From an uncultured Lachnospiraceae bacterium (GTDB lineage Bacteria; Bacillota; Clostridia; Lachnospirales; Lachnospiraceae), in the NCBI GenBank assembly GCA_934359535.1, contig CAKRLN010000101.1:1-7644 (forward strand): a stretch of DNA of 7,644 nt, in the 5' to 3' direction. A program made the translations under genes and the position numbers. Under the pieces are notes generated by a model. It had not been told where the DNA came from, ran no database searches, and worked only from the letters and a program-made list of their open reading frames with translations. Below, piece after piece: positions 1 to 6,765 of this stretch (the stretch's first letter is position 1; each line of letters begins with the position of its first letter).

Positions 1-1
1 T

Positions 2-544
2 CGTGGTACAGCCCCGCATATGACAATCGAGGAAAACATGGCACTTGCCTATTTGCGTGCATCGACGGCAAATCATGCATATTTTAGCAGAATATCAAAT
101 GCAGATAAAAAGAAATTCCAAGAGCAGCTTGCACAGCTTGATATGGGGCTTGAGGATCGTATGAGGCAGCCGGTAGGTCTTTTGTCCGGAGGTCAGAGAC
201 AGGCACTTACCCTTCTTATGGCGACTATGGTTACGCCAAAGATTCTGCTTCTTGATGAGCACACGGCAGCACTTGATCCGGCGACCGCCAAAAAGGTACT
301 TGACCTTACAAGAAAGATTGTTGCAGAGAGAAAGATTACCTGTCTTATGGTAACCCATAATATGCATCAGGCATTAGAGCTTGGAAACCGTACGCTTATG
401 ATGCACTCCGGACAGATCGTATTGGATGTGTCAGGGGAGGAGAGGGCAAAGATGACAGTGGATGATCTGCTGTCGCAGTTCTCTGTCCGTGCAGGGAGTG
501 TCCTTGATAATGACCGCATACTTTTATCTGCGGATGAGAAATAG
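2..544 (+). CDS. ABC transporter ATP-binding protein, C-terminal part (cut by left edge)
   Basis: This is the ATPase subunit of an ABC transporter that would power solute uptake at the cytoplasmic face of the membrane. The frame is open from base 2, so the ATG at base 20 is probably internal; the residues before it (RGTAPHMTIEEN) continue a Q-loop-like region. Visible motifs are the signature LSGGQRQA (182-205), Walker B ILLLDEHTAALDP (242-280, with the catalytic Glu at 257-259) and the switch His in VTHNM (codon 356-358). Walker A must lie left of the window. The GTAPxMTIEEN and DEHTAALDP wording is typical of the COG1101 group, which pairs with a TrpX-type substrate-binding lipoprotein and a TrpY-type permease; those genes would be expected upstream. 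The substrate cannot be read from this fragment. No hairpin terminator follows the stop. Family certain, subgroup likely. Confidence 0.92.
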   Translation, partial: RGTAPHMTIEENMALAYLRASTANHAYFSRISNADKKKFQEQLAQLDMGLEDRMRQPVGLLSGGQRQALTLLMATMVTPKILLLDEHTAALDPATAKKVLDLTRKIVAERKITCLMVTHNMHQALELGNRTLMMHSGQIVLDVSGEERAKMTVDDLLSQFSVRAGSVLDNDRILLSADEK

Positions 545-547
545 ACG

Positions 548-576
548 TTGCTATTTTTGATAAAATTTATTAATAT
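548..576 (+). promoter_or_regulatory. Candidate sigma-A promoter of the nfnAB operon
   Basis: A TTGCTA box (548-553) is separated by 17 bases from TAATAT (571-576). Each box matches four of six consensus bases, and the spacing is ideal. This would start transcription near 583, leaving a leader of about 45 bases before the ATG at 628. The gap of 83 bases between the ABC gene and nfnA contains no terminator hairpin, so read-through from the ABC gene is also possible. I saw no Rex-like TTGT...ACAA operator. Confidence 0.45.
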
Positions 577-627
577 GGTAGTTAGATGTCGAAAATACGA
601 AATTGAAAGATAACTAGGAGGAAGAAA

Positions 628-1512
628 ATGTATCCAATCGTTAGAAAAGAGCAGCTGGCAGATCAGATCATCCTGATGGATATCAAAGCGCCGCGTGTTG
701 CAAAATCCTGTCTCCCTGGACAGTTCATCATTGCAAAGGTAGATGAGGTCGGTGAGAGAATTCCACTTACCATCTGCGATTATGATAGAGAAAAAGAAAC
801 GGTAACGATCGTTGTTCAGACAATCGGTGCAGGAACCGAGAGAATGATGGCATTGAATGAAGGGGATGAGCTTGAGGATTTTGTTGGTCCGTTAGGCTGT
901 CCATCGGAGCTTTGCAAGGAAGAAAATCTGGAAGAGACAAAGAAAAAGAAGATCGTCTTTATTGCTGGAGGGCTTGGTACTGCTCCGGTATATCCACAGG
1001 TAAAATGGCTGCATGAGCACGGTGTGGATGCGGATGTTATCATGGGGTCAAGAACGAAGGAGCTTTTATTCTATATCGATGAGATGAAAGCGGTTGCAGG
1101 CCATGTTTATGTAACAACGGATGACGGAAGCTATGGCTTCCATGGAATGGGAACCAATCAGCTTGAGGAGCTTGTAAATGCAGGAAACCATTATGACATC
1201 TGTGTTGCAATCGGACCGATGATCATGATGAAATTTGTCTGCCTGCTGACAAAAAAATTAGAGATTCCGACAATCGTTTCCATGAACCCGATCATGGTAG
1301 ACGGAACCGGAATGTGTGGAGCTTGTCGTTTAATCGTGGATGGCAAGGTAAAATTTGCCTGTGTAGACGGACCGGAATTTGACGGACATCTTGTAGATTT
1401 TGATCAGGCAATGAAACGTCAGCAGCAGTATAAGACACAGGAAGGCCGTGCAAAGCTTGCCTATGAAGAGGGAAATACACATCATGGCGGATGTGGACAC
1501 TGCAACGGATAA
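628..1512 (+). CDS. nfnA: NfnA-like FAD/NAD(H)-binding ferredoxin reductase subunit with [2Fe-2S] cluster
   Basis: Small subunit of a cytoplasmic NADH-dependent reduced ferredoxin:NADP+ oxidoreductase, in the family also labelled sulfide/dihydroorotate dehydrogenase-like. It has 294 residues. An N-terminal ferredoxin-reductase beta-barrel carries the FAD motif RIPLT (44-48). The nucleotide-binding domain has GGLGTAP (114-120) and DDGSYG (165-170). A C-terminal cluster site has C230, C233 and C245; D225 just before it fits the unusual Asp(Cys)3 [2Fe-2S] ligation known for Pyrococcus SudB. The chain ends in a His/Cys-rich tail (HHGGCGHCNG, 285-294). The ATG is preceded by AGGAGG at 616-621 with six bases of spacing. 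The partner NfnB follows 25 bases after the stop. In known NfnAB the pair couples NADH and reduced ferredoxin to NADP+ by flavin-based electron bifurcation. A SudB or PyrK role is less likely given the partner and the lack of pyr genes. Confidence 0.88.
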   Translation: MYPIVRKEQLADQIILMDIKAPRVAKSCLPGQFIIAKVDEVGERIPLTICDYDREKETVTIVVQTIGAGTERMMALNEGDELEDFVGPLGCPSELCKEENLEETKKKKIVFIAGGLGTAPVYPQVKWLHEHGVDADVIMGSRTKELLFYIDEMKAVAGHVYVTTDDGSYGFHGMGTNQLEELVNAGNHYDICVAIGPMIMMKFVCLLTKKLEIPTIVSMNPIMVDGTGMCGACRLIVDGKVKFACVDGPEFDGHLVDFDQAMKRQQQYKTQEGRAKLAYEEGNTHHGGCGHCNG

Positions 1513-1537
1513 GAGCGTAGATGATTTGGAGGATATA

Positions 1538-2923
1538 ATGGACGTATTAACAAGAATACCAGTTCGCGAACAAAAACCAGAGGTTCGTGCAAAGAATTTT
1601 GAAGAAGTATGCTATGGATATAATGAAGAAGAGGCAGTTGCAGAAGCAGGCCGCTGTTTAAACTGTAAGAATGCACAGTGCATGAAGGGATGTCCGGTTT
1701 CCATTAACATTCCGGGCTTTATCGAGAAAGTCAAAGACCGGGATTTTGAGGGCGCATATCAGGTGATTTCGGAATCCTCTGCACTTCCGGCGGTCTGCGG
1801 CCGTGTATGCCCGCAGGAGAGCCAGTGTGAAGGAAAATGCATCCGGGGCATTAAAGGGGAGCCGGTTGCGATCGGTAAATTAGAGCGCTTTGTTGCAGAC
1901 TGGGCAAGAGAGCATAAGATCGCTCCAAAGAATGCAGAGCACTTAAACGGACATAAGGTTGCAGTCATTGGTTCTGGCCCAGCAGGTCTTACCTGTGCCG
2001 GAGATCTTGCAAAGGCTGGATATGATGTAACAATTTTTGAAGCACTTCATAAAGCAGGCGGTGTGTTAAGCTATGGAATTCCGGAATTCCGTCTGCCGAA
2101 GGATAAGGTTGTTGCAGCAGAAGTGGAAAATGTAAAATCCCTGGGTGTTAAGATTGAGACGAATGTTGTAATTGGAAAATCTGTTACAATCGATGAACTC
2201 ATGGAAGAGGAAGGCTTTGAGGCAGTCTTTGTCGGTTCTGGTGCAGGACTTCCAAGATTTATGGGAATTCCTGGCGAGCAGGCAAATGGTGTATTTTCCG
2301 CAAACGAATTCCTGACGAGAAATAACCTGATGAAAGCTTACGAGGAAGGCTATGAGACTCCGATTGCAGAGGGACATAAGGTTGTAGTTGTCGGTGGCGG
2401 TAACGTCGCAATGGATGCAGCAAGAACCGCACTCCGTCTCGGCGCAGAGGTACATATCGTATACCGTCGTGGAGAGGAAGAACTCCCGGCACGTAAGGAA
2501 GAGGTACACCATGCAAAAGAAGAAGGCATTATCTTTGACCTCCTTCAGAATCCAACCGAGATTCTTGTTAATGAAAACGGTTGGGTAAAAGGAATCCGTA
2601 TAATTAAAATGGAGCTTGGTGAGCCGGATGAATCCGGAAGAAGAAGTCCGGTTGAGATTCCGGGATCTGAGTATGAGATCGATTGTGATACTGTGATCAT
2701 GTCGCTTGGAACTTCTCCAAACCCGTTAATCTCTTCTACTACAATTGGGCTTGATACCAATAAGAGAAAATGTATCATTGCATCAGAAGAGACCGGTGCA
2801 ACATCTAAGACCGGAGTATATGCTGGCGGCGATGCAGTGACTGGTGCAGCAACCGTTATTCTTGCTATGGGTGCAGGAAAAGCGGCAGCAAAAGGAATTG
2901 ATGAGTTCCTTTCTAACAAATAA
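1538..2923 (+). CDS. nfnB: NfnB-like FAD/NADP(H)-binding iron-sulfur flavoprotein subunit (GltD family)
   Basis: Large subunit of the NfnAB oxidoreductase, 461 residues from this start. The N-terminal domain has two cysteine sets for [4Fe-4S] clusters: C40, C43, C48, C52 and C87, C91, C97, C101. The FAD Rossmann motif is VIGSGPAG (143-150), the NADP(H) motif is VVGGGNVAMDAAR (284-296), and the closing FAD motif is YAGGDAVTGA (428-437). The ATG at 1538 is preferred because GGAGG sits at 1528-1532 with five bases of spacing and because MDVLTRIPVREQ matches how the family begins. Earlier in-frame ATGs at 1484 and 1448 lie inside nfnA and have weaker sites. The family is often named glutamate synthase small subunit, but no large GltB subunit is present and the NfnA partner is directly upstream. 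It would carry the bifurcating FAD. Sulfide dehydrogenase SudA is the main alternative name. Confidence 0.9.
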   Translation: MDVLTRIPVREQKPEVRAKNFEEVCYGYNEEEAVAEAGRCLNCKNAQCMKGCPVSINIPGFIEKVKDRDFEGAYQVISESSALPAVCGRVCPQESQCEGKCIRGIKGEPVAIGKLERFVADWAREHKIAPKNAEHLNGHKVAVIGSGPAGLTCAGDLAKAGYDVTIFEALHKAGGVLSYGIPEFRLPKDKVVAAEVENVKSLGVKIETNVVIGKSVTIDELMEEEGFEAVFVGSGAGLPRFMGIPGEQANGVFSANEFLTRNNLMKAYEEGYETPIAEGHKVVVVGGGNVAMDAARTALRLGAEVHIVYRRGEEELPARKEEVHHAKEEGIIFDLLQNPTEILVNENGWVKGIRIIKMELGEPDESGRRSPVEIPGSEYEIDCDTVIMSLGTSPNPLISSTTIGLDTNKRKCIIASEETGATSKTGVYAGGDAVTGAATVILAMGAGKAAAKGIDEFLSNK

Positions 2924-2940
2924 ATAATAAAAGAATTACA

Positions 2941-2982
2941 AGCAGGAAACGGCGTATAGACAAGCAGTTTCCTGCTTTTTTT
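2941..2982 (+). terminator. Intrinsic terminator of nfnAB
   Basis: AGCAGGAAAC (2941-2950) pairs perfectly with GTTTCCTGCT (2967-2976) around a 16-base loop. A run of seven T follows at 2976-2982. It lies 17 bases after the nfnB stop. Flanking ATTACA (2935-2940) and TGTAAT (2982-2987) could extend the stem with the T run bulged out. The reverse strand lacks a good T run after the stem, so it appears to act mainly on the plus strand. Confidence 0.9.
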
Positions 2983-3022
2983 GTAATCATACGGAAGCTG
3001 CATGAACTGCCATGTTTCAAAA

Positions 3023-3038
3023 CAGATTCGAAAATCTG
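3023..3038. repeat. Small perfect inverted repeat upstream of the P-type ATPase gene
   Basis: CAGATT (3023-3028) and AATCTG (3033-3038) are perfect inverted repeats around CGAA. The repeat lies about 65 bases upstream of the best -10 box and about 160 bases before the ATPase start. It could be a regulator site or a minor hairpin; a six-base stem this size can also occur by chance. Confidence 0.25.
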
Positions 3039-3102
3039 GATAAACAATGTTAAAATTTCATAAAATATGTGAAGAAGACAGGAATTTATCTGAAAAAAGA
3101 AG

Positions 3103-3108
3103 TATAAT
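3103..3108 (+). promoter_or_regulatory. Candidate -10 box for the P-type ATPase gene
   Basis: A perfect TATAAT lies at 3103-3108 in the 214-base stretch between the nfnAB terminator and the ATPase start, predicting a leader of roughly 80 bases. No convincing -35 box is found at 16-18 bases upstream (the bases there read AGGAAT or close to it), so the promoter may need an activator or be weak. A second, poorer pair is TGGATA (3037-3042) and TAAAAT (3061-3066), spaced 18. Nothing else of note is seen in this gap besides the short inverted repeat at 3023-3038. Confidence 0.4.
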
Positions 3109-3196
3109 AACTATGATTTCAATGCGAAAACCAAAGCTTCGGATTTAATATAAAAACTACAAAATAAAGCGGGTACATAACAGGGGAGCATATTAT

Positions 3197-5569
3197 ATGG
3201 ACGAAAATTACAGGGAAGAAGACCTAAAAACAGCAGTTGATACGAAAAGTGGGTTAAGTACAGAGGACGTACAGGAAAGAATTCTGCGCCATGAAGTGAA
3301 TGAACGTGTGGATTCATCAACAAAATCGGTTTCTGATATTGTAAAATCCAATGTATTTACGTATTTTAATATGATTTTTCTTGTATTAGGAATATTACTT
3401 GCGGTCGTAGGCGCATGGCGGGATATGTTATTTCTTCTCATTATTGTTGCAAATACGGTCATTGGGATTGTCCAGGAGGTTCATTCTAAAAAGGTTTTAG
3501 ACCGTCTGTCTATTTTAAATGCACCAAGAACCGTGGCAGTCCGGAATGGGGAAGCGGTGGAACTTCCATCGGAGGAACTGGTTCTTGACGATGTGATCTG
3601 TTTAAAGGCAGGAAGCCAGATTCCTGCGGATGCGGTTGTTGTAAGCGGGGAGCTTCAGGTAAATGAGGCACTTATTACCGGAGAAGCCGATGAGATCACA
3701 AAGCAGGAAACAGATCCCTTAATGTCGGGAAGCTTTGTTGTCTCCGGGGAGGCAAAAGCCAGACTTACCCATGTTGGGGCAGATTCTTATATTTCAAAGC
3801 TTACGGTTCAGGCAACAAAGGGCAAAGAAGGGGAGCAATCGGAGATGATCCGTTCCCTGAACCGTTTGATTATGGTTATGGGTATACTGATCATTCCAAT
3901 CGGGATCGCACTTTTTGTACAATCGTTTATCTATAATGGGGAGTCTTTCTATACGAGCATTACCAGCATGGTTGCGGCTGTGATTGGAATGATCCCGGAG
4001 GGGCTTTATCTGCTTGCGAGTGTGGCAATGGCAGTCAGTGCAGTACGGCTTGCCAGGCAGGAGGTATTGATCCATGATATGAAATGCATCGAGACACTTG
4101 CGCGGGTGAATGTCTTATGTGTGGATAAAACAGGAACGATTACAGAGCCGGGCATGTCAGTATACCGTTTTGAGGTGCTTGGAGAGGAAAAAGAAGAGCA
4201 GGTAAAAGCGCTTTTATGTGATTTTTCGGCCTGCATGCCTCCGGATAATGACACGATGAAGGCACTGCAGCAGTATTTTTTCGGTGAGGTAAAAAATAAG
4301 GCAGGAGAGATTCTCTCATTTTCATCTGAGACAAAATATTCGGGAGCAACGCTTGCTGGAAAAGCATATGTGCTTGGTGCTCCGGAATTTGTACTGCGGG
4401 AGCAGTATGCAGATTATAAGGAAAAGATTGAAGGATACGGAGGACAGGGATATCGTGTGCTTGTATTTGGGGAATATCAGGGGGTATTAAAGAAAGGAAC
4501 GTTAACAGAGGCGGTTATACCATCTGCGATTTTACTTCTGTCAAATCCGATCCGGAAGGGAGCAAAAGAAACGTTCTCGTATTTTGCAAAGCGTGGAGTT
4601 GAGGTCAAAGTGATTTCAGGAGACAACCCGCATACCGTTTCTGCCATTGCAAAAGAAGCAGGTATCTGCAATGCAGAGCACAGTATTGATGCCTCTTTGC
4701 TTCATTCAAAAGAAGATTACAGGGAAGCCGTAAAGAAATATACCGTATTCGGGCGTGTAAAGCCGGAGCAGAAACGGATGCTTGTCCAGGCATTAAAGAG
4801 CTGCCGGAAAACCGTTGCAATGACCGGGGATGGGGTAAACGATGTTTTAGCGTTAAAGGATGCTGACTGTAGTATTGCAATGGCATCCGGAAGTGACGCG
4901 GCATCCCAGGTATCCCAGCTTGTGCTTTTAGATTCCGATTTTTCAAGAATGCCATCAGTTGTTATGGAGGGAAGGCGTGTTGTCAATAATATTGAGCGCA
5001 CGGCATCACTTTATATTGTAAAGAATATTTTTTCCATGCTGCTTTCCATCTTTTCCGTGATTCTGCTCCTTGAATATCCGCTTGAGCCATCCCAGGTATC
5101 ATTGATCAGCCTGTTTACAATTGGAATTCCATCGTTTGTGCTTGCACTCGAACCGAATAAAAACCGGATACAGGGACATTTTATGACGAACGTATTATTA
5201 AAGGCACTTCCGGCAGGACTGACCGACTTTATTGTCGTAAGCGGGCTTGTACTTTTCTGTCGGGAATTTGGTGTGGATACAGACTGCCTTTCCACATCCT
5301 GTACGATCCTTGTTGCGATTGTCGGATTTATGATTTTATACCGCATTGCACGGCCAATGACAAAAGGACATATCATTATGATGGTCGGGGTGATTGCCGG
5401 ATGGCTTTACTGCATGCTTTTTATCAGTCATCTGTTTGCAATCACTGGAATCTCCAAGCAGTGTGCGATGCTTATGATTGTATTTGCAATCATTACAGAA
5501 CCGGCACTCCGTTATCTGAGCCTTGCGGTTGAAACAATCCAGAAGGCCTTCCGTCGTTTTATACGGTAA
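3197..5569 (+). CDS. P-type cation-transporting ATPase, CtpE-like (probable Ca2+ or related cation)
   Basis: A complete 790-residue membrane pump that uses ATP and an aspartyl-phosphate intermediate to move cations. The ATG follows GGGGAG (3183-3188) by eight bases. M1 and M2 lie near 53-73 and 77-95, and the actuator loop has ITGE (160-163). M3 is near 223-245 and M4 carries IPEGL (266-270). The phosphorylation motif is DKTGT with D310. The nucleotide-binding domain has KYSGA (380-384) and LGAPE (393-397), followed by SGDNP (474-478) and TGDGVND (543-549). About six hydrophobic segments fill 605-765. There is no N-terminal CxxC metal-binding domain, which argues against a Cu/Zn/Cd exporter. 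PEGL in M4 together with VLGAPE recalls CtpE of Mycobacterium, linked to calcium uptake, and the Exp7-type ATPases of streptococci, rather than SERCA-like P2A pumps. Ion and direction are inferred. It is monocistronic by position: a terminator precedes it and an opposing gene follows. Confidence 0.9.
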   Translation: MDENYREEDLKTAVDTKSGLSTEDVQERILRHEVNERVDSSTKSVSDIVKSNVFTYFNMIFLVLGILLAVVGAWRDMLFLLIIVANTVIGIVQEVHSKKVLDRLSILNAPRTVAVRNGEAVELPSEELVLDDVICLKAGSQIPADAVVVSGELQVNEALITGEADEITKQETDPLMSGSFVVSGEAKARLTHVGADSYISKLTVQATKGKEGEQSEMIRSLNRLIMVMGILIIPIGIALFVQSFIYNGESFYTSITSMVAAVIGMIPEGLYLLASVAMAVSAVRLARQEVLIHDMKCIETLARVNVLCVDKTGTITEPGMSVYRFEVLGEEKEEQVKALLCDFSACMPPDNDTMKALQQYFFGEVKNKAGEILSFSSETKYSGATLAGKAYVLGAPEFVLREQYADYKEKIEGYGGQGYRVLVFGEYQGVLKKGTLTEAVIPSAILLLSNPIRKGAKETFSYFAKRGVEVKVISGDNPHTVSAIAKEAGICNAEHSIDASLLHSKEDYREAVKKYTVFGRVKPEQKRMLVQALKSCRKTVAMTGDGVNDVLALKDADCSIAMASGSDAASQVSQLVLLDSDFSRMPSVVMEGRRVVNNIERTASLYIVKNIFSMLLSIFSVILLLEYPLEPSQVSLISLFTIGIPSFVLALEPNKNRIQGHFMTNVLLKALPAGLTDFIVVSGLVLFCREFGVDTDCLSTSCTILVAIVGFMILYRIARPMTKGHIIMMVGVIAGWLYCMLFISHLFAITGISKQCAMLMIVFAIITEPALRYLSLAVETIQKAFRRFIR

Positions 5570-5570
5570 C

Positions 5571-6662
5571 CTATGGACGAAGCAGACATGCGGCAAGTCT
5601 GTCATTGTCTTCGGGCTTCATAAAGCAGAAGCGGATATAATGGTCATCAAGAAATGGAAAGGTAGAGCAGTCGCGGATCATCATTTTTTCCCGGATTGCC
5701 CGGTCAAATAACTGATCCGAGGTAAGCGATGGCTCAAGAATCCGAAGCAGCATAAAGTTACCATAAGGTTTATAGGCTTGAAAGCGGCTGCTGTCAGAGA
5801 ACAATTGATACATCCGGTTTTGCTCGGAGAGGATCAGATCACGGGTGGCCTTAATATAGGCAGTATCCTGAAACATGGTCTCGCCTGCAACAACAGCAAG
5901 GGAATTGATCATCCACGGGTTTTTAACAGAATTGATCTGGTTTAAAAGGGTAAGGTCACCCAGGATGGCATAACCAAGACGGAGCCCTGGTGCGGCAAAA
6001 AATTTCGAGGTTCCGCGTAAAATAGCAAGATTATTGTAATCATTTGCAAGGGAAACCGCGGAGATTTTTGAAATATCCGGGGCAAATTCCACATAAGTTT
6101 CATCAATCATGACAAAGATGCCATACATTTTACAGCGATCCAGAATCCGGCGTATGCTTGTCTTTTTGATACAGGTAGAGGTCGGATTATTTGGATTACA
6201 AAGAATTAAAAAATCAGTATTTTCATCCAGCTTTGAAAGGAAATCGTCTTCCTCGAGTATAAAATCATTGCTTTCCTTCAGCGGATAATAGCGGGTAATG
6301 CCTCCAAGAAGAGAAATTTCCCGTTCATATTCAGAGTAGGTTGGTCCTACGATCATGGCATGCTTTGGATGTTTGATCTGGATCAGGAGGGAGATCAGTT
6401 CTGTGGAACCGTTTCCAACCAGAATATGTTCATAATCACAGCCACAGTAGGCTGCCATGCATTTGCGCAGAGATGTATATTCACGATCCGGATAGCTTGT
6501 GATAGCATCGATATGGGAAGATAATTCCTGTCTTAATTTTGTGGATACCCCAAGTGGGTTTACGTTAGCAGAGAAGCTTATGATGTCTTCTTTTTGTATG
6601 CCGTAGATGTTTTCGATTTTTTCCAGATCACTGCCGTGAAAATGGTCTTTATGCTGAATCAT
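5571..6662 (-). CDS. cobD: PLP-dependent aminotransferase/decarboxylase, CobD (threonine-phosphate decarboxylase)-like
   Basis: A cytoplasmic fold-type I PLP enzyme of 363 residues, close to the usual CobD length. CobD converts L-threonine O-3-phosphate to (R)-1-amino-2-propanol phosphate for the cobalamin nucleotide loop; the related HisC transaminates histidinol phosphate. The N-terminal HGSD (9-12) and ISFSANVNPLG (28-38) are CobD-like. Other landmarks are GNGSTEL (83-89) at the PLP-phosphate site, CNPNNPT (155-161), DETY with D187 for the PLP pyridine nitrogen, the Schiff-base lysine K220 in GTSKFFAAPGLRLGY, and R344 for substrate carboxylate. The usual Gly after NPNNPT is Ser162. The ATG at 6662 has AAAGGA (6674-6669) six bases upstream. 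No cobalamin or histidine genes are nearby, so the substrate is not settled. Its stop is one base from the ATPase stop, and it has its own promoter shared face-to-face with the gene at 6766. Confidence 0.82.
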   Translation of the reverse strand: MIQHKDHFHGSDLEKIENIYGIQKEDIISFSANVNPLGVSTKLRQELSSHIDAITSYPDREYTSLRKCMAAYCGCDYEHILVGNGSTELISLLIQIKHPKHAMIVGPTYSEYEREISLLGGITRYYPLKESNDFILEEDDFLSKLDENTDFLILCNPNNPTSTCIKKTSIRRILDRCKMYGIFVMIDETYVEFAPDISKISAVSLANDYNNLAILRGTSKFFAAPGLRLGYAILGDLTLLNQINSVKNPWMINSLAVVAGETMFQDTAYIKATRDLILSEQNRMYQLFSDSSRFQAYKPYGNFMLLRILEPSLTSDQLFDRAIREKMMIRDCSTFPFLDDHYIRFCFMKPEDNDRLAACLLRP

Positions 6663-6678
6663 TATCTTTCCTTTCCTG

Positions 6679-6707
6679 TTGCAACGATATAGTAAATAGT
6701 TTATAAT
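6679..6707 (+). promoter_or_regulatory. Promoter of the DUF5717-type gene
   Basis: TTGCAA (6679-6684) and a perfect TATAAT (6702-6707) are spaced by exactly 17 bases, the best promoter in the window. Transcription would begin near 6714, about 52 bases before the TTG start. The -35 box lies within the leader of the opposing cobD-like transcript, close to that gene's ribosome binding site (6669-6674). Confidence 0.68.
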
Positions 6708-6715
6708 TCATTATA
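6702..6715. repeat. Perfect inverted repeat made of two opposing -10 boxes
   Basis: TATAAT (6702-6707), TC, ATTATA (6710-6715) form a perfect inverted repeat with a two-base spacer. Each half is the -10 box of one of the two face-to-face promoters, which explains the symmetry without calling for a separate operator, although a dimeric regulator could also recognise it. Confidence 0.6.
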
Positions 6716-6737
6716 GTCTAAGCTGAGAAAAAAGCAA
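6710..6737 (-). promoter_or_regulatory. Promoter of the cobD-like gene
   Basis: Read on the minus strand, TTGCTT (6737-6732) is followed after 16 bases by a perfect TATAAT (6715-6710). Transcription would begin near 6703, giving a leader of about 40 bases to the ATG at 6662. The -10 box is two bases from the opposing -10 box of the plus-strand promoter. Confidence 0.65.
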
Positions 6738-6765
6738 GGAACAAGAAGAAAAAGCAGGTGATGGT

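Noticed and set aside
545..627. Possible Rex operator or terminator between the ABC gene and nfnA
   Set aside because: No TTGT...ACAA-type palindrome and no stem-loop with a T run could be found; only a plausible promoter is supported.
2066..3003. Two minus-strand open frames of about 150 codons opposite nfnB (2066-2512 and 2545-3003)
   Set aside because: They are antisense to a clear, motif-rich nfnB, and one runs through the nfnAB terminator. Neither shows a recognisable domain.
5542..5551. Palindrome GAAGGCCTTC near the end of the ATPase gene
   Set aside because: It has no loop and no adjacent T run on either strand, so it is not a terminator. A ten-base palindrome within coding sequence can arise by chance.
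5582..5602. Possible hairpin GCAGAC/GTCTGT just past the ATPase stop
   Set aside because: The stem is short, includes a G-U pair and is not followed by a T run on the plus strand, so it does not qualify as the ATPase terminator.
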